Positions 28,705 through 41,700 of a DNA stretch of 64,000 nt are shown piece by piece. The position numbers and the translations under genes were made by a program. A model generated the notes under the pieces. That model did not search any database, had not been told where the DNA came from, and was given only the letters and a program-made list of their open reading frames with translations. Position 1 is the stretch's first letter. Every line of letters starts with the position of its first letter. The stretch comes from Mesostigma viride (taxonomy: Eukaryota > Streptophyta > Mesostigmatophyceae > Mesostigmatales > Mesostigmataceae), in contig RPFO01000065.1 in NCBI GenBank assembly GCA_009746045.1, positions 477,071 through 541,070 of the forward strand, written 5' to 3'.

Positions 28705-31700
28705 TCACTGGTAGTACCCTGCAGCAGGCTGCTGATAATAACCTTGTTGAGCATACGCATTGGGGTCATAGCCAGCTTGCGGCTGCGCATATGGTTGGGG
28801 TGCACCCGCCGCGGGAGCTGCCCCTGCAGGGGGTGCATATGCCTGTGGAGGATAGGTGCCTTGAGGAGGGTAGCCGGCCTGAGGGGGGTACCCTGCTTGC
28901 TGAGGGTAGGCACCATAACCATACCCCTGCATAAACACAAAGACGATCACGGCAGGTCCACGGCGAAGAAAAAGACGTAAATGAGACTGAGTTGAAGAGC
29001 AAGGTGCACCTCCCAGCGCCCCTGACAGGCCTACATGAAATTCTAGGCTGAGGCCCAGGTGCAGATTCAAACAAACTTTCTGAAATGCTGCTTGCTTCCA
29101 AAGAACTAAATTCTGTCACGAACTGCGCACCCATTTTCAAAGAGAAGCTGTAGTTCAGGCCATTTGCATCGCCACTATTTGTATCGCATGCCTCTCACAA
29201 AATACTTCTATACGAAAATACCAGTTCTGATTTGTGTGCAGCGCAAAACTGATGTCAGCCCCACTTGTTGAGGGGAAAAAAAATGGTCAAAACATTACTA
29301 TGTACTTGGCACTGCTGCAACTATGACATCATTATATGGCATCACCGGGAATAAAAACAAAATAAACCCCCCACTGGCTAACCTGAACCTGAACACAGTC
29401 TTAACTTGAATCTTACCCTTACTCTAAGAAGGGGAAATACATAGGAGTGACCAGTCCCACCTGCTAACCCACTTCACCGTAAACAACTCGAATACACAAT
29501 GCACAAGCACACACGCAATAACAAAAAACCCACGTCCATCGCCACGTTCCCACAAGCACATGTACCTGCGCAGGCGGGCCATATCCCGCCGGCTGCGCGC
29601 CGTACGCCGGAGGCTGCCCATACCCCGCCTGACCCGGCCCCGGGGGTGGCTGGCCATACTGCGGGCCCTGGGGCGGGTGGCCGTGGGGGCCTGGCTGGCC
29701 CCACCCTGGTGCAGCGCCCGCTGGTCGTGGCCCACTGGCCGGAGCCCCCGCGTACCCGGGCCCCGCGGGCCGTGCCTGCTTGGAGGGTCGGTCACTGGCG
29801 GCATCCGGGTGCTGCCGCTTGCGGTTATCCGAGGGCCGCAGCGCGGAGCTATGGGGGAAGTGCTTGGCGTGTTCGGCCTCGAGCGCCTCGAGGGTGACAA
29901 AGTCGCAGGTGAGGTCCGCCGCCTGGGTGCGGGGTCACAGAAGGGGGGGGGGGGGATAGCAATCGGCAGTCGGGCAAAAGATTGTTATTGGATGCCTACA
30001 ATGACATTAAGGCCAGAGAAAAATATGTACATGCCAGCAGAACAAACTCTAGACAGGCAATTAAAAGGTGCTAAAGACAGGACCCCCCACATTCAAGGAC
30101 ATGGGGCATTCGGAAGGAAGGGAAAGGTAACAACGGGGTGCATGCAAGGAAAGGTGTATTTCAGCTCTCACCCGTGTCAACGGGCGAGGTATGGGAAGCT
30201 AAACGAGCTTCAATAAGACAACGCGTTGCTCTTATTTCCAACTGCTAACATCCCGCCAAGCCACCCTGCAACTCAACTGCATATCCATCACATAAACAAC
30301 ACACCTCCACGCACCTCAAGAAGAGAGGCTTCAACTTTGCCAAGAGCGAAACCATGCCAGGGAAAAAAAGGCCGCCGGCCTATAAGCTGAAAGGGATATC
30401 AAGTCCCTAACCAACATTAGGCTTGGCAGAACTAGACGTCTTCATCGCAAGGGGAAGCCCGAACTAGAGCCGTCTAGACCACAAGCATCAGCCGCCGTTC
30501 CTCAGCACACGCATCGCATCAACCCCCATCCGGTTATCTCGACGCCCCATCAGAGACCATGGGAGCACGCCCACCTCGAGGAAGCAGGCGGACAAGTCCT
30601 CCCGGTCCCCCTTGCTGAGCCCAAACCCCTCCACCGCAGGCGGGCTGATCGTCTTGTGGTAGAGGGCCAACAGGTGGGCCGAGCCGCCCGCGCCGCCGCA
30701 CGCCGTCTCAAACTGGAGCGCGCCTTCGACGAGCGTTCTATTTTTGGGCTGCTTGTCGATGGCAGACAGCACTACCTTGCGCGCCTTGTCCACGTCACGG
30801 GCACTGTAGCACAGGTAGCGCGCATACTGCAGCGCCAGGTAGGGCAACAGCTTGGACTCCTCCTTGGGGGACTCAGCCTCAATCGCCGCCTCGTAGAGAG
30901 ACATGGCCGCCTCGGGACGGCCCTGCGGGCATGGACACATCGTGGGAACATATACGTTATGCATAATTATGCGTAGACACGGACATGTTAGTTGTTGTGG
31001 TAGTGTGCCCATGTTTGCTATAGGGTTGCTCCTTTCTCGCGCTGCGTGGATAATGGCGCGCTCATACCCGACACGGTGAGACAGGAACTCCACAGGCGGG
31101 CACGCCCCTGGCCTCCATAACCTTATAAGAAATGCCTTAAAAAAACCGCCAGTGCTTCGCAAGCCCACCAGTTAATTCCTCGCACGACATGCAATCGCCC
31201 TCGCACGCTCACCTGCCGGTGCTCAAAGTTCGCGGCGCGGATGACAGCTGGCAGTAGCCCAGGGACAACCTTGCCACACAGCAAACCGTACTCCTCGCGC
31301 GCCGTGCCCACATCCCCGACCCGCTCCGCAAACCGTGCGAAGTGCACATGGATCTCTGGCCGCTTCTTCACAAACGTGCCGGCCGCGCGCCGCAGCACGC
31401 CGCTGGCCGCCGGCACGTCGCCCACCTTCTCCAGCCAGCTCGCGTAGCGGATCCAGTAGTCAGAGTAATTGGCGCACGCGACCACGCACCGCTCGTACAG
31501 CTTCTCGGTCCAACCGCGGTGGCCCTCCTTCTCCTCAAAGTCCAGGTACTTGGACCAGTTGGCCAGCTGCGCCTCGTCGAGCGGCTTCACATGGAAGTAG
31601 GGCCGGCGTATCCCGGCCTCGAACTCGCGCCGCTTCGTGTCCTGCTCCTTGGCCGCCTTGAACAGCGCGTCACGTGTCGCCAGGAACTTCTCCATTGTGA

Positions 31701-34700
31701 GCTCCTTCTTGACCGCAGGCGCAGCCACCTCCTCACCAGGGGGGGCCTCGGGCTCCTCCCCAGGGGCCGCCTCAGCGTCACCGCCCTCAGCCCCCGTGCC
31801 CAACCCTGCGGCATCCCCCTCGGCCTTAGCCTTGGCATTCGTCACAGGCGCGGCCGACGGCTCATCAGGCTCTGCCTCTATGGCCGCCTTCTCCTCATCA
31901 GACGCCATCTCGTCCACTTTGTGCGCCGCCGCAAACGCGAGGAAGTCCCTGGCAGAGTGAAGGTGGGCAGCAGGGGGAAGGGGGGGAAGAGCGTTGGGGA
32001 AACAGAAGGAGGCAAAACAGGCGGGCACGGGGTACAGCGATGGGGGGCCGGGGAGAGGTGGGGGAGGGGAGGAGTGGGGGGCACGGGGGCCAACATTGAT
32101 AAGCTGCACTGCGGGATATTACACAAAAGAACACCCCAATCCACAGAAGAACACTAGCCACATGCACAACGGACGCCTTAGCCACGGCCGCATCCTATGG
32201 TGGCCACTATCACACGTACCGCCACCCACACTGACTTGCGGTACCTGTAAACCTGCCACCGTTTACTCCCTTGAAGCACTTGTCTACATGCTGCCATCCC
32301 TCACTAGCTACCCGGTGCCACCACGCGCTCGCGCGTCCCTCTTCACCCACCCATCATCCAGTGCCCTTGCCTCCTCGCCTCCTTGCCACCATCACTCACT
32401 GGTGGCGCTGCCCCCCCGCCGACATCGCTGACTTTCTTGTCTTTCTAACCGCATGCACTCACCAGCGGCCCCCCCCCCCCCGCTACTCACTTGTGGTATT
32501 TGTCCATCTGGCGCATGCGTGTCTGCAGCACGCGCGTGTAGAGCGCGGCGACCCGCTTCCAGTCCTCCTTGCCCTTCTCGTACTCTAGGTACTTGTCCCA
32601 CAGCAGGTGCGACGCGTAGTCGTTGCCTGCGATGCCCACCGCACGCTCCAGCATGCTGCCACATGCAACCATTTTTGTTGCAGCCCACTCCCCAAACAGT
32701 TTTGTTGCCATCATCCCCCACCATGCGCCGTAACAAGCCACCATGTGCCATCATTCGCGACGATAGATAGCAGCAAATGGTAGCAAGCCACACAGGTGCC
32801 CCAAACAGCCACACACATCCCCGCGCCCCCCACCCCCGGGCAAACAAGAAATCCCCAGGCAACCCAGAAGACGAAAAGTCGAGGGCAGACAAGCACGCAA
32901 GGCGAAAACAAGGAGAGAACATCGTACCGCGGTCAGCCACCAAGGGTAATATAGTACCACTGCCGTAACAGCGGGGACGCTACCGGATGAAAGCAGTAAC
33001 CACTCGCGCGGAATGCCGCCAGGCAGGGTGCCATGGCGGCCCAGGCAACTGGCAAAAGCACTTGCTCCCTCCCCATGCGCTCCAAGGTCACATGCAAAGC
33101 GTTCAGCGGCGCAAATCACGGCGAAACAACGCAGCGTTACCTGCCCAACGAACCAATCATTTAGGGGGTTCCGACCACGGACTGCGGCCCCACAAGAGGT
33201 TGCGGATGGCAGGGGCGGAGCCTCTCACGAGCCCCGTACAGGGGCATCGCGCCCTCAGGGTGTCAGTCAGGTGATTAGACAAGCCCACGGGACTGGCAGG
33301 GGAAGGCAGCGCACGGTTTTTGGTGGCCCGCGCATGGGGTGAGTGCATGGCCATGCATCCATACAACTGGACTCGCCGAATGCCCAAAACAGAAACATGA
33401 AGTTAAAGGAAGAAGGAAAGTTTGCATTTGCAGCAACTAGGGTACAGCAGCCTCAGATGCGGAAAAAAAATGACTGGCAAAAACCAGAACTGAGAACAAT
33501 TGCAGGGACTGCTGTGATTCACCGACAGGCAGAGGCAGGCCGCCTGCGTTTCGGGACCCTGACACTGGATGTCACTTTAAGGATGGGGAGGAATGTGTGG
33601 ACAAAGGCAGGATTGCAAGGAGAAGTTTGAGTCGCATGCCCGCCTGCATCAAGTTTCCTTGAAAGAACATGACAAAAGTTATTTAACACGGATCAGCTGA
33701 AACCAACTTCTAGATGCGAGACATTGCCTGAACAATATCAAAACAGCGCTTCCATTCTCCAAACCAATCAGATTCCTAACCAGAAATTGCTGGCAAAAAG
33801 TCCAACTGAAACAAGACCCTAGCCTTACCCCTCTGCTGGCTTCAAGAAAAAGGATAGACAACGCATACAGATTGGAAGATTAGTAAGCAAGATGCCGAGC
33901 CATCAGGACATAAACAGGAAAGCAATGCGAAGCTCCAGCAAACAGAAGCACATGCGCAATGGTTTCACCAACAGCCGGAAACAGAGTCACTTGTCGGCAA
34001 GGTGTACATGAAATGAAATGAATGCAATGCAGGCTTACATACCTTCTGCATTTATCCGCATCATCGGAATGTCGCTCGATATGAAAGGTGCAATAATGGG
34101 CCCACAGGTCCACGCTGTGAGGGATGCCCTCGGTCACGCCCCGCTCATACACCTCGGCACACTTGTCGTCTCCCGTGTGCTTCATTTCCTGGTCGGCATA
34201 CTTCTTCCAGTACCCGTAGCATAGCGGGAATTCCACCAGGAAGACGTCGTACACGTTGCGTATTTTCTCGATGTCGTCCTGAACACGACAGCACGCGTTA
34301 ATAGCAAACCGCATGCAGCAATGCTGAGTACCTGTAAGAAGGCATCAAAGAAAACAACAAATTATCAAATGGAGTACACTCGCCAGAAACAAGAAACTGA
34401 GTGCACGCTCTTCCCACTAACCATACGCTCAACGGTAGCGATCAGCGTGGTCCACGTCTGGAAATCAGATGGATTGGCCTTCACAGTCTCCCACAGAACC
34501 TCGTCTTCGCTCGGTGGAGTGACTACTGGGGCGGCAGCCGCCGCAGCGGCCACGGCAACTTCAGCAGTGGCAGCAGATGTTGTAGCGTCGGCAGCGGGTG
34601 TGGCTGTTGCAGGAGCGGAAGCTGCAGGAGCCGCGGTGACGCCTGCAGCGGCCTCACCCTCGCCCTTGGCTGCAAAAGAAAACACGGCCAGGCACGATAG

Positions 34701-34895
34701 AGGAAGAACAGATTTTGAGAAACGGATTGTACACCCGCAGAAACAACCAGCATCTCAGGAGGCGGAATTCGAGGAATCTTAACCGAACTGGCCAGTTGAA
34801 ACAACCATACCTGCATCACCGGATTCATACTCCATTGGAGCATCAGCTTGTTCCATATTGCCAGGTGACTCGGCTGCAGCCTGCTCGTATTCCAT
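28705..34895 (-). CDS. PRP39: Pre-mRNA-processing factor 39 (U1 snRNP-associated)
   Basis: U1 snRNP assembly factor with HAT/TPR-like helical repeats, acting in 5' splice-site recognition in the nucleus. Eight exons on the minus strand: 34895-34811, 34669-34422, 34278-34043, 32655-32491, 31948-31213, 30922-30575, 29922-29566, 28926-28705. All are GT-AG with matching phase; 2,397 nt, 798 residues (Arabidopsis PRP39A is of similar size). HAT-type motifs are visible: [15 protein letters not shown] and [13 protein letters not shown] in exon 3, [12 protein letters not shown] in exon 4, [13 protein letters not shown] and [13 protein letters not shown] in exon 5. Residues about 30-80 are Ala-rich and about 255-310 acidic/Ala/Pro-rich, both unusual inserts. 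Exon 7 has [11 protein letters not shown] and a KRQHPD basic site as in plant PRP39; the last 140 residues are Gly/Tyr/Pro/Gln-rich. Start: first ATG, at 34895. Confidence 0.9.
34422..34669 (-). other. Alanine-rich low-complexity coding exon of PRP39
   Basis: Exon 2 encodes a run of alanines, prolines and threonines before the conserved [18 protein letters not shown] block. The low-complexity part has no counterpart I know in plant or animal PRP39 and may be unstructured. Confidence 0.7.
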
Positions 34896-34966
34896 TTGCA
34901 ATCACAGTTTTACAGCACACCTGTATTAAACACGTTTCTGGTCAAAGACAACCGGGTCGGCTCCGA

Positions 34967-34998
34967 GCGAGCGAGCGAGCGAGCGAGCGAGCGAGCAT
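34967..34998. repeat. (GAGC)n microsatellite upstream of PRP39
   Basis: Seven to eight GAGC units about 75 bp upstream of the PRP39 ATG, so probably in its 5' UTR or promoter. Confidence 0.85.
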
Positions 34999-35394
34999 CG
35001 AAGGTCAGAAGAAACTCAAGAAATAGATGGCAGCAGCCCGCCTTTTCCCATGGCACAAAGCGGCAGGCCCTGCCACGTGCTCGCAGCAGGAATTATCTAG
35101 GGAGCGCCAGTACATTCTGCAGGCGCCGCAAGTTAGCAAGTTGGGTGACCGCGGTTGCCTGGACCAATCTGGAGCTTTTGTTGTTGTTGTTGTGTCCCAC
35201 GCCGCTGCTGTCAGATGTTAGTTAGTTAGTTTGTTATGTTGTTTGTTATGCCGCAACAACAACACCAAACAACAACAACAATTTTTCGGGGAAATGGGTA
35301 TATTTTATTAGCCAATTATGGACCAAAGAGGTGAGAGTGGGAATGAGTATCAGCGAATCCTAATTAAGGTGGGCACACACACGTGTGGCGGCAA

Positions 35395-35408
35395 ACAACA
35401 ACAATTTG

Positions 35409-35447
<39 letters not shown>

Positions 35448-35455
35448 GCAACAAC
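35395..35455. repeat. (CAA)n microsatellite
   Basis: About 20 CAA/ACA units with few interruptions. Confidence 0.9.
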
Positions 35456-35767
35456 AAGCCCGAGTTCGTACTTACGAGATCTTTTGGGTTGTTGACATGC
35501 TTGGCATTCTGCGTGCATCACGCATTGCCCTGTTTTCGGCAGTCGGCACTATCTTTTACAACTGCGATCAAGTCCTCGAGACCAATTCACGCCTGATACC
35601 CTCGTAAATTCGTCGACGATTTGCGGAATCCATAATTCCTGGAAGATGATGGGATCCTCACGACACCAGGATCAAATAACCTTACCATCAACTTCTATTT
35701 TGGCTGCAATTTAAATAAAACTAACACAATTATTCGGTTTGGAAAAAAGGAATTCTGTTTTGGGTGA

Positions 35768-38700
35768 ATGAGAATGCGAATTAACGAGGAATCTCAAAGG
35801 CTTGTTCCAAGGGAGGAGCTGACCACGCGACAGAAGCCTAGGGGAATCGATGGCCTCGCGCTCGTGTTTCTGTCTACCGCCATCTCTGCGACCGGTCCCC
35901 TCTGCTTCGGATTTGCGGTAAGATATCGGCAACATCCCTATTCTCGTCAGTGCTCGGCTGCCAGGCGACATGCAGAGTGCGAGCTTCGCAAAACTAGACT
36001 GTTAGTCTGTTAACCCCCTCAACGGGTTAACAGCCTGGACACCGTCCTGGAGTGCCAGTTCAAAGTGCCTGGTTCAAAATGCTCCTAGGCAACCCAGAGT
36101 TTTTGTAATTCGGAGGGTTTGGTTGAATTCGTGTACAATGCAGTGTGGTAACGCGCTCTCGTGTGCAATGCTCGTCTGCCCTCCTCTGCGTCATCATCGC
36201 GAGACGATTGACACATACCCCATCGATACCTGCTTTACCCCTGTACCGTCCGTGGGATACTTCTCTCTTCGCAGCTGGGCTATACCTCGCCCTCCCTGGG
36301 GGATCTCACCAAAGATATGGGCTTGTCTCTGGACCAGGTGACGTCGACGCCCACTCTTCCTTACTTATCTCTTTATCTGGCATTTACTTTTGTTAATGCA
36401 ACAGTTCGTCAGACTGCTAGATAATTATTACGAAGGATGAGAGTTTTGCTAGGGCAGATCTTTGATTCAAATCTGCTGGTGCTGCCGCGTTTTATCCGTG
36501 CCTCTTCCCGGGCGTACGGGCTAGTCACACGTGTGATGTCGGGCAGCTCAAGCACCCTGCGTAGGAAGTGACCCTTCCATACCCCCCCATGGGGTGTGCT
36601 CGAAGCGGGATGAGACAAGGGCACACCAGCGGTTGCTGCAAGAGTGCGCAGAGTTGTGCAAACGCCCTCTCCATGTCGCAAGGGAGGCCCTGCCCCTGCG
36701 ACGGGCAGTCCTGACATTGCCATGACGTCGAGGCTTGCTGCCTGCCCTCGGGCGTGTCCTGCACATGTGGCCCGCATCGCGGTACACGCATCGCATCGGG
36801 TATCCGGATGATAGCCACGTCCAGCGTGGGCCGTACGGTGTGCATGCCCAGAGCAGGGCGGGGTATCCTGCTGTGGGCATCCATGGTTGTATGCCCAGGG
36901 TGTATTTGCACAATTCAGCGTGTGCACAGGGGATCGCAGCCAGGTAATGGGAATGATGTAGTGATGTTGTTTGATGGGGTGTGCTGCCAGAAGCGAGCAG
37001 GGCACGCTTGCGGCAGTGGGAGCGCCCTATCTCCTCATTTTGCCTAGGGGTTGATGGTTCCTTTATTGGTACCCCATGATGCAGTCCCGTGATCTTAACT
37101 AATGTGGTTGCGTTGCCATTGTGCATGTTTCACAATTTGATGCTTATCTGGTTAAATGTGATGGGCACCTTACCGCTCATGCATCAAATGTCGGCCCAGT
37201 AGAACTGGTCCGCTCGCTGGTGATTACGGTGCTACCTCTTCTAAGATGTTTATTCAAGCCAGCTAGCTAGGACGAACCATTTTCCCCCCTTCTACCTGTG
37301 TCAGGTTGATTACTCTTGGATGTAGTGCCACCCATCAACCCTCCACCATTTGCCAGTCCGATCTCCCGGTAGTCCTAGAACGCTATGAGAACCACACACC
37401 CATCGTCAGCACCCTGTACCGTAGTCATTCCTTAAATGTCGCTTCCCCCCCCCCCTTTCCCCGTTGCCGCTGCGTCCACGACTCGCCTTGCCCCCCGCCC
37501 AGGCGGCTCTGTTCGGCGCCCTGGTGAACGTGGGCGCTATTTTGGGCGCGGCGATCGGCGGCCACATCGCGGACACGTTTGGCCGTGTCAAGGTGAGTGA
37601 GATGTGCCAAAATGGGCGCCATTGGCTGCCTCTTGTACCCGCCACTTGTCACATCTAACGTACGTATGTAATAGTACACGACACGTTTGTGCGGCGTGCA
37701 CTGCCCGTGTGCGTGGCAGCAGCAGCATGGCGCGCGTCCATGGTCAGTTCTCTCATTTATTTGTGCGTGTTTGAAGGCGCGAGGCCCCCTTAAGCCTCTG
37801 CGAAAAGTGCAGGCATGATCCCCTGACTGGGTGATGGTCCACCGTGCCTTGTGATGGTCCACCGTGCCTTGTGATGGTCCACCGTGCCTTGTGATGGTCC
37901 ACCGTGCCTTGTGATGGTCCACCGTGCCTTGTGATGGTCCACCGTGCCTTGTGATGGTCCACCGTGCCTTGTGATGGTCCACCGTGCCTTGTGATGGTCC
38001 ACCGTGCCTTGTGATGGTCCACCGTGCCTTGTGATGGTCCACCGTGCCTTGTGATGGTCCACCGTGCCTTGTGATGGTCCATTGTGCCTTGTGATGGTCC
38101 ACCGTGCCTTGTGATGGTCCACCGTGCCTTGTGATGGTCCACCTTGCCTTGCGATGGTCCACCGTGCCTTGCGATGGTCCACCGTGCCTTGTGATGGTCC
38201 ACCGTGCCTTGCGATGGTCCACCGTGCCTTGTGATGGTCCACCGTGCCTTGTGATGGTCCACCGTGCCTTGCGATGGTCCACCATGCCTTGTGATGGTCC
38301 ACCGTGCCTTGTGATGGTCCACCGTGCCTTGTGATGGTCCACCGTGCCTTGTGATGGTCCACCGTGCCTTGTGATGGTCCACCGTGCCTTGTGATGGTCC
38401 ACCGTGCCTTGTGATGGTCCACCACCCCTTGTGATGGTCCACCGTGCCTTGTGATGGTCCACCGTGCCTTGTGATGGTCCACCACCCCTTGTGATGGTCC
38501 ACCGTGCCTTGTGATGGTCCACCGTGCCTTGTGATGGTCCACCACCCCTTGTGATGGTCCACCGTGCCTTGTGATGGTCCACCGTGCCTTGTGATGGTCC
38601 ACCACCCCTTGTGATGGTCCACCGTGCCTTGTGATGGTCCACCGTGCCTTGTGATGGTCCACCACCCCTTGTGATGGTCCACCGTGCCTTGTGATGGTCC

Positions 38701-41700
38701 ACCGTGCCTTGTGATGGTCCACCGTGCCTTGTGATGGTCCACCGTGCCTTGTGATGGTCCACCGTGCCTTGTGATGGTCCACCGTGCCTTGTGATGGTCC
38801 ACCGTGCCTTGCGATGGTCCACCGTGCCTTGTGATGGTCCACCGTGCCTTGCGATGGTCCACCGTGCCTTGTGATGGTCCACCATGCCTTGTGATGGTCC
38901 ACCGTGCCTTGTGATGGTCCACCGTGCCTTGTGATGGTCCACCGTGCCTTGTGATGGTCCACCGTGCCTTGTGATGGTCCACCGTGCCTTGTGATGGTCC
39001 ACCGTGCCTTGTGATGGTCCACCGTGCCTTGTGATGGTCCACCTTGCCTTGTGATGGTCCACCGTGCCTTGTGATGGTCCACCACCCCTTGTGATGGTCC
39101 ACCGTGCCTTGTGATGGTCCACCGTGCCTTGTGATGGTCCACCGTGCCTTGTGATGGTCCACCGTGCCTTGTGATGGTCCACCACCCCTTGTGATGGTCC
39201 ACCGTGCCTTGTGATGGTCCACCGTGCCTTGTGATGGTCCACCGTGCCTTGCGATGGTCCACCATGCCTTGTGATGGTCCACCACCCCTTGTGATGGTCC
39301 ACCGTGCCTTGTGATGGTCCACCGTGCCTTGTGATGGTCCACCACCCCTTGTGATGGTCCACCGTGCCTTGTGATGGTCCACCGTGCCTTGTGATGGTCC
39401 ACCGTGCCTTGTGATGGTCCACCGTGCCTTGTGATGGTCCACCGTGCCTTGTGATGGTCCACCGTGGCTTGTGATGGTCCACCGTGCCTTGTGATGGTCC
39501 ACCGTGCCTTGTGATGGTCCACCGTGCCTTGCGATGGTCCACCGTGCCTTGTGATGGTCCACCACCGTGCCTTGTGATGGTCCACCGTGCCTTGTGATGG
39601 TCCACCGTGCCTTGTGATGGTCCACCGTGCCTTGTGATGGTCCACCGTGCCTTGTGATGGTCCACCTTGCCTTGTGATGGTCCACCGTGCCTTGTGATGG
39701 TCCACCGTGCCTTGTGATGGTCCACCGTGCCTTGTGATGGTCCACCGTGCCTTATGATGGTACACCACCGTGCCTTGTGATGGTCCACCGTGCCTTGTGA
39801 TGGTCCACCGTGCCTTGTGATGGTCCACCGTGCCTTGTGATGGTCCACCGTGCCTTGCGATGGTCCACCGTGCCTTGTGATGGTCCACCACCGTGCCTTG
39901 TGATGGTCCACCGTGCCTTGTGATGGTCCACCGTGCCTTGTGATGGTCCACCGTGCCTTGTGATGGTCCACCGTGCCTTGTGATGGTCCACCGTGCCTTG
40001 TGATGGTCCACCGTGCCTTGTGATGGTCCACCGTGCCTTGTGATGGTCCACCGTGCCTTGTGATGGTCCACCGTGCCTTATGATGGTACACCACCGTGCC
40101 TTGCGATGGTCCACCGTGCCTTGTGATGGTCCACCACCGTGCCTTGTGATGGTCCACCGTGCCTTGTGATGGTCCACCGTGCCTTGTGATGGTCCACCGT
40201 GCCTTGTGATGGTCCACCGTGCCTTGTGATGGTCCACCTTGCCTTGTGATGGTCCACCGTGCCTTGTGATGGTCCACCGTGCCTTGTGATGGTCCACCGT
40301 GCCTTGTGATGGTCCACCGTGCCTTATGATGGTACACCACCGTGCCTTGTGATGGTCCACCGTGCCTTGTGATGGTCCACCGTGCCTTGTGATGGTCCAC
40401 CGTGCCTTGTGAAGGTCCACCGTTCGCTTACAAGGCAACCTGTTTTTTTTTTTTTTTCCTTGGGTGCCTTGGTGCACACTGGATGCACGCTTGGTGCACA
40501 CTCCATGCCATGATGCTATCACCCCCCCCACCGCCCCAGGCCATCTTTACGGGCTCGCTCCCCTTCACGCTCGGCTGGCTGCTGGTCGCCACCGCCAAGG
40601 TGAGGGGCTGAGGGTGGCTGGGTGCCCGCCGCAGGCGGTGCAGGTGCACGTCTCCCTGATGGTACAGGCAACACAGATGTTGGCATCTTGGTACGGAACA
40701 CCGGTAGATAAGGCCTGCCCCGAGACTGCTTGTTATTGTATAGAAAGCGCTGGCAGTTGTGAGGGTGCGCCATTGTAGGTGATCTTGGCCGCACAGTGAT
40801 AGTGTGTTGAAAGGACTGTTTGTGGCCCCTGCCTATTCCTACAGGACCATGGGCATCCAACCATCCTCCTGCCGCAGCTGTCCCTGTGGGGTGCCCTGAG
40901 CTCGTGCCAGGTGGGGCTGGGCACGAGGGGCACTATCTGGGGGCACAGGCACACCAGGAAGCCTGCTTGTATCTCCCATGCACGCATCATTCTGGCCTGA
41001 CACGTGCCGTTCTGATAATCCTTGCAGCGCCCCTTGGATAGTACTAATGGACCTTCGTCATCAACTGGTCAAGACTGCCCACATGAGTAAGATGAGCTGT
41101 TTGTTCCAACGGGGTCACTTGTAGCCGTGCAGAGCGACCTTCACAGTGCACAGGCACCCGCTGGCACTAGCAAACTGTGCCACCCTATTATCGACCTTTC
41201 CATGCCATGTCATGGCTCTGAATGTTTCCGGGTGCTGCCTTCCCCTTGTTACATGCCCTATGCCTTGCTGGCTGCGCGGCCTGGCAGCGCCGTCCTCGTG
41301 ACCCCAACCTGTCTGGATACTCACCTGTCTGCATAGCGTAGTCACCTTTTCTTCATGCAGAAACTAACTTATGTTTTGCCCTGGGATGGACTCGGTGTGC
41401 ACTAAATACGGTGAGCAAGTATTAACACGGTGTGCACGCGCGTCCCGTGCAGGAAGCCCCGCTGCTGCTGGTCGGGCGCGTGGCCACAGGGGTGGGGGTG
41501 GGCATCGTCTCGCTCGCGGTGGGTGGCACTTGGGTCGATGATTGTAGCACGTGCATATGGCACATTGACGGCATCATGTTTGTTATACTAGAGCATGTTA
41601 CTACAGCACGGTGCTGCATCATCGCACTCAAGCATGTCACAACTGGGCTGGCATGTGATTACAGCATCCCCCTTACTACCTAAAATTGCCCAACAAGGGG

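Larger units (their letters stand above)
34896..35767. promoter_or_regulatory. Shared divergent upstream region of PRP39 and the sugar transporter
   Basis: The two genes diverge here, with about 870 bp between start codons. It holds the (GAGC)n array, a (CAA)n array at 35395-35455, and TTG/CAA-rich stretches at 35180-35285. No TATA box or defined promoter element could be assigned. Function is inferred from position only. Confidence 0.4.

Noticed and set aside
31342-32157. Plus-strand frame of 271 codons over PRP39 exon 5
   Set aside because: Antisense shadow; the minus strand encodes conserved HAT repeats with correct splice phases.
37831-40423. CRISPR array
   Set aside because: The 20-bp units are contiguous with no unique spacers, and the genome is eukaryotic.
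37425-40531. Giant minus-strand open frames of 651-991 codons with [19 protein letters not shown]-like repeats
   Set aside because: They are three frames of one 20-bp minisatellite inside a transporter intron; the repeat unit simply lacks stop codons.
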